From Stenopsyche tienmushanensis (lineage: Eukaryota; Arthropoda; Insecta; Trichoptera; Stenopsychidae), in the NCBI GenBank assembly GCA_008973525.1, contig WACJ01000124.1:558001-622000 (forward strand): a stretch of DNA of 64,000 bases, given 5' to 3'. Below the pieces are notes generated by a model, which did no database searches, was not told the DNA's origin, and saw only the letters and a program-made list of their open reading frames with translations. Numbering within the stretch: position 1 is the first letter of the stretch; each line of letters begins with the position of its first letter. Position numbers and translations under genes: made by a program. Below are positions 1 through 13,400 of this stretch, piece after piece.

Positions 1-1233
1 AGAGTAAAATATCATCATCGCTTTAGATTTTTAACGGAAACAAAATCATTTTTATTTCTGTGTCTAAATTGTGATTCAATATGATGTGTTAAATCAACTT
101 TCTTAAGTAACTCGCATAGTTTATACTTTCCATAAAATTGTAGTGCTGAAGCAGATGGAAAATAAGCCCTGTAATAAGACTTGAACCTCAAAAGAATTAA
201 TAAATATACATAGCGAACATCAAATGAAATGCTTAATAATACTTCTATAAGAAAAATCATGCGTTTACAAGTATGCAGTTTTGAAGTACATTTAAAACAA
301 TCATTATTAGTAAATTAATATTATATTTTACATAATTTAACTTTTCAGTTTCCATAATTTCACACATGCACAAGTAATACATACAGACATTTTTCGATTC
401 ATCCTTAAATTATCATTACCGCTAATTTCCTATACCTAACGTTATTGGGATTTATATTAATCACTATATTATTAGCCGTGTTAAAAATAATATTCATTAA
501 ATATGGTAACATTAATTATTCACTTCACATTAAATTTAATTATTATCTTAATGAATCATATTTTCAACTTCAACAATTGAAGGTACAAAACGTTTCGAAC
601 ATTGTCCATAATCTCCATAGTAAGTTGCACTTATTTTGTACTCACATTTAACACATGCTTTTTATATTATTTAATTTGAGAAGATTTTTCCACTCGTTTT
701 AAAAATAAATGTTGTTTACGTGGTTTGAAACCATGCACCTTTCAACGAAGGTATAATATATTTAAACCTTATATTTTATATTGTTGTGTGGTATTTTTTT
801 CTTTATTATATATTCTTTTATACACTGTGATATAGTTATTTTATTAATATTAAATGCAAGATTAATGGTCAAAATTAAAATGGTTTCCTTTTTTTCAAAT
901 AGATTATGTGTTTTTTTTAAATAGTTTATATATTTGAAGATAATGGTTATGAAGTTTAGTTTCCTATCTAGCAAAATAATACATTTTTATTACTGAATTC
1001 ATTGATTTAAAAAGAAATATTTTGTTGGATTGAAAGTTTAAATTGATTTAAATTATGGTTTGACTAATAAAGTTAAGTCCTTTATTTTAGAATGATAGAA
1101 AATATTTTTATACATCTTTTTTCAGTTTGCAAGTTTATTTAATCATCATTTTAAGGCGTAACAAACAGCGCAGATTACTTGTGAAGTGAAACACTGATTA
1201 TAAGGTACGTCTGTATCGTTTTGAATACAGTGG
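1..1233. other. 3' UTR and downstream AT-rich DNA
   Basis: Downstream of the spondin stop the sequence is AT-rich with short spurious frames only. Apart from the poly(A) signals near 1139-1081 I see no gene, repeat terminus or RNA here. Confidence 0.6.
1134..1139 (-). terminator. Poly(A) signal of the spondin gene
   Basis: AATAAA on the minus strand lies about 95 bases past the stop codon of exon f, giving a short 3' UTR. A second AAATAAAA lies roughly 50 bases further on (about 1088-1081). Either may be used; the choice is inferred from position only. Confidence 0.55.
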
Positions 1234-1421
1234 TTACCAAGCGAAGTGCTCAGGAGAGCAGTTACGAGCAGAGCCGCACCAGCGTGTCTGCACGAGCGGT
1301 GGGCACTGGCGACCAGAGCGGGCTGCTGGCCGAACAACTCTTCGAATCCTTCGGGTCTCTCCTATACCGCAAGACCGTGAACAAGCGGACCACTCACCCC
1401 ATTCTGACACACGACAATCTC
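1234..1421 (-). CDS. Spondin terminal exon f: TSP1 repeat and stop
   Basis: The acceptor is atatatttgcag, and the exon holds 61 residues plus TAA at 1236-1234. It encodes DCRVSEWGEWSACSRSCGIG and continues to WCGSARNCSPEHFAW. It has the six cysteines of a thrombospondin type-1 repeat and a WxxW (WGEW) motif, which in TSP1 repeats is a C-mannosylation site. The exon is conspicuously GC-richer than its surroundings. The protein ends about seven residues after the last cysteine, so there is one TSP1 repeat only. Confidence 0.93.
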
Positions 1422-4400
1422 CTGCAAATATATTTACACCTTTTAATATACATCAAGTTTGTATTTTTTAAAAAATATTCATGCAGTGAATTGTTGGTAT
1501 ATTGTAAATATAGCCATCCAGTATATAGTTGGTTGGACTAAAAATAAATTATAATTTTATCAACACTTTGATACAAGATCAATTTATAAACAATGTTAAA
1601 AAAGGAAATAAGGTTTCCATTTATTATTTATTAATAGTAATGTTTCAATAATATTAATGGCATATATATTTGATAAAATGGTAAAAGTAAAAGAGGATAC
1701 CCAAACCATTTAGTGTATATTAGGATACGTCTCAAACCTTTGTAAGTTTGTCTGATGATTTTAGAAAAACTAAATAACAACAGAGACATAGAACAAGAAG
1801 ATTTATGATAAAAGGTCAATAATGTTGGGGATGTACATCTGATATGTATTTAGAATTGACTATTAAATTAAATATGAATTAATGAAATACTATGGAATCA
1901 ACTCAATCTCCTCTTTTATAAAACATTAAAAGTAAATCTCAATTATTAATTATTACTTTTAAAACAATAATAAGTGCATCTTTAGTACAAGTAATTTTTT
2001 ATTAATATACGATAGTGAGTTATTATATTTGTTGTTTTGATTCATTGTATATAATATAAATGAACAATTCACACTTGAAACTTGCATAGAAAATGCCACA
2101 AAAAGCCTCAAATAACGACGGAGTGGCTATAAGGTTTGTATGCCCAATCGGTCCGCTTTTCGGATCGCTGATATGGCGAATGAGCGCCTCGCGATTGGAT
2201 GCCATACCTGAACATGTCTATAGAACTATTGCAAACTCTCACTTTGAAACGAAGCTGCCTGAAAAAGATTGGAAACTTGTATAGGCGCGGTAGGGCAAAT
2301 TGGCTTGAATGTCACGAAAAATGAAGCTTCAAGCGGCAATTTTTCGGAAAGAGAGGAAGAATCGTTTGTAGTGTCTCCGTCTCCATTGCATATATTATAA
2401 TGATGCTACGCGCATGCGCTGCGCCGCTTTTATTATGTGTGCGCAATCACTACATCAGTAATAAGCCAATTTTATTATATATTACACAAACATTGCTTCA
2501 TCTTTTAGCTAAAAATTCCATCGGCAAATAGAAAAAAAGCAATGGGGTTAAGAAGTTTCACTTCTATTAAATGAAATTATCATTTATATATGGTTCCTAT
2601 AATATTCTAATTTGTATACTTACTCATTTTTCTGTGATAGTGTTTTCTTTGTTTAGCAGAATGTGGCTTTCGCGATTTTCCCCGATAGGTCCGGGCTATA
2701 CTATTCAGTATGGCTGCCTTGTCACCCCTAGGTACCTCATTTGTTTCTCGTGGTTCCACAGTGCTGTTATCACTGTTGAAGCTGTTAAAACAATGGATCA
2801 ATACAAACTTATAAATATAAGAAGATTTGCATAAATAAAATGTAATTAAAAAAACATACTTGGAGAGATACTTGTTTTCTGGAGTACTCTTTAACGATCC
2901 ATCCTTGGCTACTATCCTCGGAGCTTCGCTAGCCTGAGGATCGATGGGACGTCGTGCTATGACATGAGGTTCTCTCTCAGCTCTTTCTTCTTCGATGGCC
3001 AGAGATAAAGCGTTATTGCCATCTAGAATGTCAATGCTGTTCTCGGAAGGTTGGTCCATTTTCAGTACCTCGTAACTTTTGTCGTCGGAGGCGTGGTGGA
3101 ACACTTCGGAGAGCTCGTATTCTCTCAACTAAAGAAATATTATCACCATTGAAAAACAGATCAGAGCACTATATCCAAGGCTGTAGTATCAATCAGATTA
3201 TCGATTCGAAATTTGAAATGAAACGGCCCTGCATCACGAACGAATTTAATGGCTCAAAGTAGCGAGAGCTAACAGTTACGACGGGTCCCCAAGGAAGCAT
3301 TAGATTCGACCGTCCAAACTAGCTTCGTATAAATAAAAAAAGCCTCGGAAGAAAATGTATCGAAAGAATGAATAAGAAACAAGCAGGAAAATATAAAATG
3401 TCGAATATATCTCAATAGAATTTCAATGGGAAAATCATGAAAATGTGCCATATGAGTTTCGATATTCATAAGAATTGTTCCATGACGTTCATAAAGTACT
3501 ACGAGGAGTTATGATATAAAAATAACTACTTTTATTTAAAATTTAACCAAAATGCATTGCTTTTCAAGATGAAAATAGTTCGACCAACTACAATTTTTCA
3601 TCTTGGGTCATTAACTTTTTTCCATGTTTTTGCGCTGTAAGAGCTCAAGCATTTTATTTTATGTTATACCATAAAAAATATTATATTAATAACTAATATT
3701 TGTATAATTTTTTATCATCTTTTTTAATTTAATTTTAATTATTCACAGTGAGTTTTCCTATAAATAAATACCAAATACACAAACCGCCAGACTAAGTGTT
3801 ACCAATGCAAAATGCCATAACATTATCAATTTAATCAAATTACACATTTTTTAAACTATGAACTCAATAAACTTATACTTATACTTATATATATGTTTTA
3901 AATTATCAATATAATTTCATGGTTTTAGTTACCATATGATAAAAACATATTGGATTATGAGAATTCAGTCCTGTTGGTTAATTCAATGGGAAACATCTCT
4001 AGATTGATTTTAATTTTAGTAGGTCAGTACGATTTTCAATGAAGCTTTGAAGGTGTTTTGCTTCGTGATTGATTAATATGATAAATGAGCTATTGTTAAA
4101 TTAAGTAGTTTAATACAAACTCAAATATGAAAAATTATGTGAAATCAGCTAGCAAATAAATGGATGGATTTTCTTTGTAAAATAGCACGAAACGTATATG
4201 CATATAGATGGTCGATATTTTAAAAAAAGGTTTCATTTCGCAAAAAGGACACAATGTAACGTTATATGGAAAATGAGATGACATCGGAGGTCGGTGAAAG
4301 GTTGAAGACTGCTTCTGTAGAAATAGAGGAAGATTACCTCACGTCCGGGTGAACGAATGACAAACTAATGAACCCTTCTGTCTGCGAGCCACCCACTCCC

Positions 4401-7400
4401 TTTTCTTGCCTTCCCATGAACCATCCAAGAACTTTGTGCTCGTATCAAAAATAACTGATACATATAGAGCATGTTTTATAATGAAAATATGCTAATTTTA
4501 GGGTTAAAAAAGAGAGCTTCAAAAGATCTCAAAAGATTTCTTCGAGACCAGCTGGATGTCTTATCCTTATAAGGATCACAATGGTTTGAGTCATAAGTGA
4601 ACGTATTTTTTACGCAATGTGATGCAATGACATCTCCATTAAGATCTTGGATCGAGATCGAAACTTTGATTGTAGCCTAGTTGTTACGATTGTACAATTC
4701 TAAGCACAATTCCAAAGCGATTGTATAATATTCTTTGGAATAACTTACAAGAATAATGCAGTGGGAGCCACGGAATAGGGGCACCAAAAGATCACAGATT
4801 AAAAAGTTATGACGATTTAAAGATGAAATTTTGGGTATTTTTTCAAAATGTTGAATAAAAATTCTATTTCGACAACCCTGACACTTAGGACATAGGGACT
4901 ATGTGTTATACGTAGTAAAAAATATTGTTGGTCCATGTGCAAAACACCCTGTGTATATGAATGGAAGGCACGTGAAAAGCTCTTTATCCAGTAGTATATG
5001 ATGCTTATAGGATTTGTCATAAATATGGATAATCATCATTCTGTTTTCGGATATACTTTTGGGATTAAGGGGATAGCTTTAGATTACAAAAATAAAATAA
5101 GAAGTGATACGATCACCACGAGCTTTGCAAGCTAATTGTGGCAATAATGCAGACAGGGTAGCACAAGTCCAGGACAATTAGAAGCCATAACTCTCACCAG
5201 ACCTCCTCCTCATTCTCATTTCCGTGACGTCATTTGTTTTGGATTATTGCGCGTTGTGCGAGCAAACTTGCAAAAAAGGTACGAAAAATGTGTTCTCGTT
5301 CGCGCCTTATTAGGGATCTTTGCCGACAACAGACCCCCCCTGTAATAATAATAAAGAAAGCACTTTATGGGCACCCGGCCTTACAGTGGCGCCAACATTA
5401 CAAACAACCAATTACGAACAAATAAAAAAGAAAACTTGTTTCGAGACTTTGTGATTGCTTTCCTTGTTAATTGGAATAATCCCACAACTCTAATAACACT
5501 GTAAACTTATTTTTTAAACAATATAATATATTGAATTTGTGTGATTTGATTCTGGAAGACAGCTAAAAAAACTCTGTCTTTTAGGATCCATAATTTCGCT
5601 ATTCATTTATAAATCGTTTCATAACTAAACATGCATATACAGATAATTCTATCCTTATTTAGGGGGCAATGTAAAATCATCACATTTAAGTCTTTCTTTG
5701 TTTTAAAAATATCTCTTCAGTACAGTCATTTTGAGCATCAATAAGGATCCACCTGCGAGACTTCAGTGACGATTAAGATTTCTCTCCCTACTCGCATAAA
5801 GTGTTTATTATTGCTCCTGTATCAGAAATCAAGCGGATTGCTATTTTTAACATTAACCTTTTGAGGAGTGAGCAAATTTAAAATCGATGAAGTCGTTGAT
5901 GTCATAATCGTTTTACACCGATTACCGTCTGTCAGCTCCTATCAGCGTAAGACAATCTTCAATTCGAGGCAGAGTCAATTGTAAATAAGTACTGTTGATA
6001 GCATATAAGACCACGCCATTTTTTTTACATAAATAATACATGAGAAATCGATTAATTTGCTCCTGTTTTAGAAGGAAATGATAATCGGACAAAGACTCAT
6101 TCAACAAGCATCGACGAACAGCAAGCACTTAAATAAATAAACACTGTCGATAGCACACAATATTCAGCCATTTCTTTGCGTAAACAAATAACAAACTTGA
6201 AATCGAAATCATTATTAGTCGATAAATTTGGGTTAACGATCTATACAATCGTGCGATGTATGCGGGGAAGCTCTCCGTCTCTGTCTTCCGAACTGCGCTA
6301 CATTCTCTTTCTGTCTCTGTCTGTCTCCGAGCTCAATGTGCAAGAGTGCTCTTTCTGAATAGTGGAGGGGGTAAAGTCAAAGTCTATAAAGACACAAGTG
6401 GACAAATGATATGAAAATAATAATTTCTTCTATAATTAGTAGAAGAATTTGTCGAGGACTATTACGATTTTTTCCAGATGAAAAAAACATGCCTGATACG
6501 ATTTTGCAAAGATAATACAATAACTAAATCTTGTATGAGCTATCATCTGCAGTTAAGAAAAGAAAAACACATGGTTGATTTATTTGTAAATGTAATAAAC
6601 GTTGTAGCAATGATGTGTTCAAATTATATTTATGACCTGTTTATGATTCATATAAAAATGAATATACATATATAATGACAATTTATCCAGAAAAATCAAC
6701 TTTTTCGTAACCGGTCATCTAATCTATACACGTGAAATTCTGGCATGGTTAGTGCTAAAATATGGACTCTATGTGAATACGGTTCAAAAGCTTATGCCTT
6801 CAAATTTTCGGATCTCATGAAGATAATTCAGGCCAGGAATTGCTTGAAAATTAAATTACATAGCGCGAAAGGTAGCGTACGAGGGCTGTATAGTTTTCTA
6901 TGAAATTGTGCTGAAAAAAATTGCTGACGAATATTAAAGAATGTAAGAAATATGATGCCTCAAAAATGAGGATCATTTTATGAGATAAGATTTCACCTTT
7001 AGGAATTGAAAAGTGGCGATGGGTGGTAGTCTTTTGATATGAGGGTAGAAGAACGACCCTGCTGGATGGGATGGGTATCGTGCTGTCATACGGTAGGCAA
7101 CACCTTGCGGTGATGTGGGCCAGTTGGGTGCTGTAAATGTGAAACCATTATCGGTCCCAGCATCGATAGGATCCACCTGTAAACCAAGACATAAAAGTTA
7201 GAATTGGTAAGTCGTTTGCATAGTTCAAGCCTTAATCTAATAATAATATCCGCTTTAAGCTGTATCCTTGCCGTAAAGCGAGCGATAGTTCTATACGCTG
7301 TTTCAGAGATAACGTCTACGTTCTAGGACGAAGTGTATAGCTTATGCAACGTTAGCCTTAAATAATAATTAACATTTTGATTATTAGAGGTATTGGTAGA

Positions 7401-10400
7401 TATTGATAGGACTTACCTCAATTGTGATGCTATCCAGCCAGTTTCCGTTGACGCAAAGATCGAAACTATCGATCCCGACGAACCAATCCGGCGACGGAAC
7501 CATCCGTGACATTACAGAAACCTGCAAAACAAGAAAAATAAATAAAATCTGACTGAAATATCTCCTACACGCTCTCATTTAACAAATGCCCTAGGAGAGC
7601 GCAGAATCTTTTAGTTTTTATGGCGTAGTGAGTATTTTCCGCAAGTGTTTACGATTGACTCAAAATGGCGTGTTAGAACCGAGTGTAAATCACGGATGAA
7701 CTGAAGTTCCAGTCTGAAAAAGAGAAGAAAAGAAAGCAAAAAAAGCGGGAAAATCTTGGGCGGCTGACATTCCGCCCATCAATCTTCCCGCCGGGAAACA
7801 TCCCCCATTGACAGGCGGACGTGGGCGCAAAAAATACTACAAACGATCGCTGCCAGTTCACTATAATTGGCGATTAAAGCAGTCGCTTCCACAGTATGGG
7901 GTGGCAAAAATTGTGTAAACATTTGAGCAGCGCTGGAAAATGTCTTTACGCTCGAAATAAAAAAATAACGACTGACGAGCCCTGCTTTGAAGTACACGTG
8001 CAGAAAACTAGCTCTGACGCATTTTTACACTTCAGATAGAAAAGGATATTTTCTATTTCCTGCATTTACACTTTTAGAGTACATCATTAAAATATTTTCC
8101 TTGCAAAGTAAATATTTAGTACGCTTAAATGCCAAAAAAATACATAATTAAATTAATAATATGTATAAATGCATACTCTGTCTTCTATGAGTCGATTGTT
8201 TTTCCGTGGGAACGTTCACCAATTAAAACAATACTGAACTACATTAGTAGATTATCAAATAATAGTCTCGATGATATAAAACCTCACATTAAGGCGTCTT
8301 CTCACTTTACAAATTTAAAAAAATCGATTTTTATTTTATTTTAAATTTTGAAAGTACATATCTTCAAAAATGTTATATCGAAATTTCATAAAGATCGGAC
8401 GAGTCTAACTACATTTTTGGGCGACCGTTAGGTGACTACCTGAGAGCACCCGGCTGCATACATATTGTTCAGACTCATGGTGCAAGTACAAGAAAGTGGT
8501 GAAAAACAATCAGATAGAAACTTTTAAACAACCTCCTGCTCTAGCTGAAAATGTTCACGAGGTTTTAAAACCGATTTATGAAGATTTTCGGAGGAAATAC
8601 CCAAAATAACAACGAGTGTTTCAACAGCTGTGTCTGGGCAATTTTTCTGCAACCAAAACTTTAAACGCGTTTATCCAAAACAAGGTTTTTCGGTGGCTTG
8701 TTAATGAAATTTCGGAAAATATCCGGCCGATTGTCATGAAATTTGAATGGCATATTCTTCATAGTTATGGCTATAGCGCATATCATCAGATTTTTGAAAT
8801 TTTGATTTTAAGTAATTTTTTTTTACAAAAAACTGCAAAAAAAACACGTTTTTTTTTACTTTTGTTGTTTTGTTTTTTTGTTTCAAATGACCCATCTCGG
8901 AGATAACATCAACAAGCCACGAACATAACATTTCTACACGGGTTTTTCGATGCTACTGTTTTATTATAATAATTGTTTATTGTTCAAAAAAATAAAAATT
9001 AAATAATTTTTTACTTGAAAGATGTATTTATTACATAAGATCCATTTTATCTCATAATTTTTAGCGAAAATCCTCGAAAAAAAAACGTGAAAATAGCCTA
9101 TTTTTGAGGCGCCTAAAGTGAGAAGACGCCTTAATTAATTATCTCACAATTATCAATTTGTATTTATGAACAGATAAAAAATATATTTTGTAGGATTTCT
9201 CGCTTTTATGCGCAATTAGGTTATTAACCCCTTAAAGAGGTAAGACACAATGTTGTGTCTAGAAAGTGTTTAGAAAGAAACAGAGACGGAGAGAGTATCT
9301 TGCATATATCGCACGATTGTATATAAATAAATAATGATAGATGAATGATATAATGAATCGATTTCAAGTGTATTGTTTATGTTTACGCAAAGAAATTACT
9401 GAGTATTGTGTGTTATCGACTGTGTTTATTTATTTATGTACAAGCTTCATAAACGCTGTAGTGGTCCTGACAGATAAGTAGATTTATAGGGATAATAAGT
9501 GGTGGAAATATAAAAATAGTATCTAAGTTTATATTAACAATGATTGTATTGGCTATTGTGCACATCAGTTGCAATTATTATGTTTATCATCCAACGAAAA
9601 AATTGTAATATTTCACATTCATATTTCAGAGACATGACCTTGTTGGTGCAAAAAAATTGTTTTCTTCATGTATCGGAAAGAACCAATGTTTAGAAATACG
9701 TTTATTAATTTTAAGTCTATATAAATGAAATTCGCAAAGTTATAGGCCGATGAGGAGAAGCTTTAAACGCAATTTTCTCGAAACTACCTTTTCCAAGCTC
9801 ATGGAAGTGCTCCCACATACCCCAGATGGGCATTGTTTATAAAATTTAGGCAGAAACGTGTATAATAAACGTCTTCATCGTATAGACTACAATTATCCAA
9901 AAATATTTAAAAATGTTTATTTAATGAACAAAAAACTACAAAAAATATTGTTAAAAATACAATTTTTTTTTCTATCGCTCAATATTTTTTAATTTTTTAA
10001 TATTTCATCTTAATTTTAGTCTATACTATACACGATATTATACAACGTAAAAACATGTTTAATTTTTTTGCTGCAAATCACTTGTCCAGAACTTATGACT
10101 TCCATGGTGAAGAATGTCATCGTTCGTCCATCGACATAAATATTCTATATTTAATACTTTTCGCATCAAAAAATGTTAAAAAATTGATCTCTTTTAGGCC
10201 CAATAAGATAGTAACGTACCCTTAATGTCAACTAATAATATTAATGGATTAAAAGTAATGGACTGATGATATGGACAAGGATGTCAATGTCTTAACCTGG
10301 TTAATATCATATTATTTCAGTTGGTATTCATTCAATTGCCTTGATGCATGACCTGCCCATTTCATGTTATTTTTGACATAATAACATTGGATGGATTTTT

Positions 10401-13400
10401 TTCTTCTAATATACTTGTGTTCTGTATTTAATGATTTTAAATAATGCTCGATTTAAAAAAATGAATTAGCGTATTTCGGAGCATTAGTAAAAAAAATGGT
10501 TTCGGTAATCACCAATTACGTTTCTTTCGCGAATGGATACACAGCCTCCGCAAAGCTCCGGAGAGTGTAACAGAAGGCGGACACATTATCGCTTCTTGAC
10601 GCCTCGTTTATCATCCCTTTCTTCCCGGATGCTCTCACAGTTTTCAACGGCATCTCTTGTATTTTTTATTTCAACCCTCCGAGGAAGACGGGCGTCGGTG
10701 AAAGTCTTACGGCATACCTGTCGACATATTTAAAGATGTGCTCATGAAAATGAGATAGATGCTTTCATCGGGTCATGTGAGCCTCCCGTAATTTATGCAA
10801 AGGACGATGTGTCAGAGTGATGTGAAATTCTTCCGGATTAATGTTGATTCTTGCACTCATACCCTTGGCTTTTGCGATTTATTAAAATAATATAAAAATA
10901 TCGGATGGGGCTGAAAATACATGGCGGAGCTTTTGATATGTATTTCGAATTTCGTATCAACACACCGGTTCATTAGTATTCGGAAGGCTTTCGGGGTTGT
11001 TACGACGAGCAGAAGCGGAAACGGCTGCGCACTTTCCATTGCGCGTCTTCCGGTCGGACTTCAAAATTTGAGGAATTACACCGCTTCCGGTCACGCGGAT
11101 TGTCTCATGCATATATGTATTTCGAGCGAATTGTGGCTGGGAGATTATACAGATTCTATGATAATGATCTCTTTGCTTTGTTGAGCGTTGGGAATTTCCA
11201 TTATATTAGGTTGTACCAAAAGAAATCCATTTTTTATTTTCAACTTAAAACTTAGAGTTAATCTAAAATATAATCATCTTCATTAGTATCAATTAACTTC
11301 CATCTCTCCTGCGAGTTCATTTATTGATTTTGTATAGAGTCTCTTGTAACTTTCTCTTACACCCTTTTTCTTAGAGAATTTATTATCTTTATTTACACAT
11401 AGAAATATTTTTGACATGTAAATTTGATCATTTTTTTGCTATAATAATGAAAAAATGAGAAGAAAAAATATAATTAATTAATGCAATTTGACCTTAATCT
11501 TTGTATAAAATTGCATCAGTTGTTTTTTTTTTAATGGGTAATCAGCTATCTCTACGCCTCAACGAATATTTACAATTTAAATGACAATCGAACGAATTTC
11601 ATTGGGATTTAGGGTCGTTCCAAATCGCTCGGTGATTATTATTTAATAGCTCAGATAGAAATAAAGGGTTGGCGGTCAAAACTTTCCAATTTTCCAACAA
11701 ACGAGCTTTAAATGAACGCGGTCTCAAAACTTTTCAGACAAAGTTTGCTCTCAAGCTAAACAAAATAGATTCAATCAAAACGATTGAAAATCCAAGGCAA
11801 TATTGAATGATGCCATAATGTCAGATTATCGAAATAAATAGTTCATATTGAAATCAAACAACGTGGCTTAAATAGGACGCTATTAATAATTTATTTAGAA
11901 TAATTCTGGAGTATTAAACAGTTTCTAGCAGACAAAGCGATTGGGAATAATCAGGATGTATGCATTCCTCATTAGCTAAAATAACATCAATGATGGATTG
12001 ATTGTGGTAACTCATGTGCGGTAATTCAAACAAACAAGATTTGTGTTATCACACGTGTTGCACTGGATTATGTAAACTGAGACTTTGAAAAAGAATAATA
12101 TAAGATTAAACAGTCTCGTTTATTCAAAAACAGCATTCGGATTTTATGCTACTCGATTAGCATAAAATAAAGTTTAAGTCGAACAAAAAAAAGCTAAAGG
12201 GTAATGTTTTATGTAACCCATATTTTAACAGGCCAGTGCAGTGTCGATCGTTCAAACCATACTTCATGCATATGCATGTTTTAATTAAAATTTTGGCATA
12301 AGCCAAACAGTGTTATCTACACGTTGTTGGAACCCATATAAATTTTGTATATTTTAAAGATAATTTTCGCATATGAATTTTCCTCAACGTGTGAACAACG
12401 ATTGATTTGTTATAAAAATATCTATTTAAAAATCGACCGTTTGTTGTATTTGGGATTAAAACAAATATATTTCTAAGATTATTGCATTTCCAAGTTGACG
12501 ATTAAAAATACGAGATGATTTATCATGGTGAATTGTTAATAATAACGTGCTTATTTTTGGTTCATGTCAATACACTTAAACATTTTTTATGCGATGGACG
12601 CACAAAAAAAGCTATGACTTATATAGTAAAAGTAAAGACGCGTTCCGTGGATTTTAAAAACCACATAACTTTGAAACAGCTATATAAAATATATCCAAAA
12701 TCGCATAAAAAAGTGAATAAAAAACAGGAAAACAATAAGGCAATTAAAAAATATTTTTTTTGGAAATATCTAAAACATCTCAAATGCCAGACATCCACTA
12801 AAGAAATACTAATTATTTTAATTACAAACTATCATCGTTGTATGAAAATTTTCGTTGCAATTTTCGATATGACTCAAAATCGCTATCTTCTCAGAAAGAA
12901 ATAGTATACCCAGTGTCAATGTCATCATTGTTCTATGTAGATTCATAATTAGTAAAGATATTACTATAGTCCCTAACTCAAAAAATCGCAAAATGGCGAC
13001 TGTTTAAAATAAAATCAGTCAAATCATTTTTTGGTCTTATTTTGTCAGTTTTTTTTTTAAATAGTTAAAAATAAATTTTGAGATAAATCTGATTGGAATG
13101 ATAGAAGGTTTTGTAGAAAAGATTCGTACCCAGTTTCAAGTAAATTAATTAAATAAAACTTGAGATATGATGTCAACCGTGTTGAAAAAAGTAGTTTCGA
13201 GAAAAACGGATTAAAAGATTTAATTATGGTAGGAGCTGCCAAGTTGACGCCTCACTAAAATAGCTATAACTCCGTAAATAGTTGGAATTTTAGAAATAAT
13301 TTTGGAGAATGTATTTTTAAAAGTCAAACATTCAAAGAAATCATTTTTTTCATAAATCTAAACCAGAGTAAAGGGCGTGGTCTTAATTCAGCGATAGCAG

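Larger units (their letters stand above)
3129..6996 (-). other. Intron between spondin exons c and d
   Basis: This is a 3.9 kb GT-AG intron. It contains one arm of an inverted repeat (4797-4905, partner at 31387-31496) and one arm of another (6122-6310, partner at 9275-9445). Near 4945 there is a CACCCTGTGTAT motif, similar to one at about 37410, of the sort often seen at transposon ends. No coding exon was recognised. Confidence 0.65.

Noticed and set aside
2208..2258. Possible small spondin exon on the minus strand (acceptor tttttcag, donor TTCAG|GTATGG)
   Set aside because: Neither possible exon end gives a phase compatible with the TSP1 exon, whereas 2781-2624 fits exactly on both sides.
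2607..3128. Single 173-codon frame running through both linker exons
   Set aside because: The 78-base segment 2859-2782 has a strong GTATGT donor, a T-rich body and a ttttaacag acceptor, and the phases only work if it is spliced out.
12515..12904. 129-codon plus-strand frame, Lys-rich with a hydrophobic start
   Set aside because: The codons mirror local AT-rich composition and no domain or homologue is recognised. There are no convincing promoter or splice signals, and frames of this size are expected in 64 kb.
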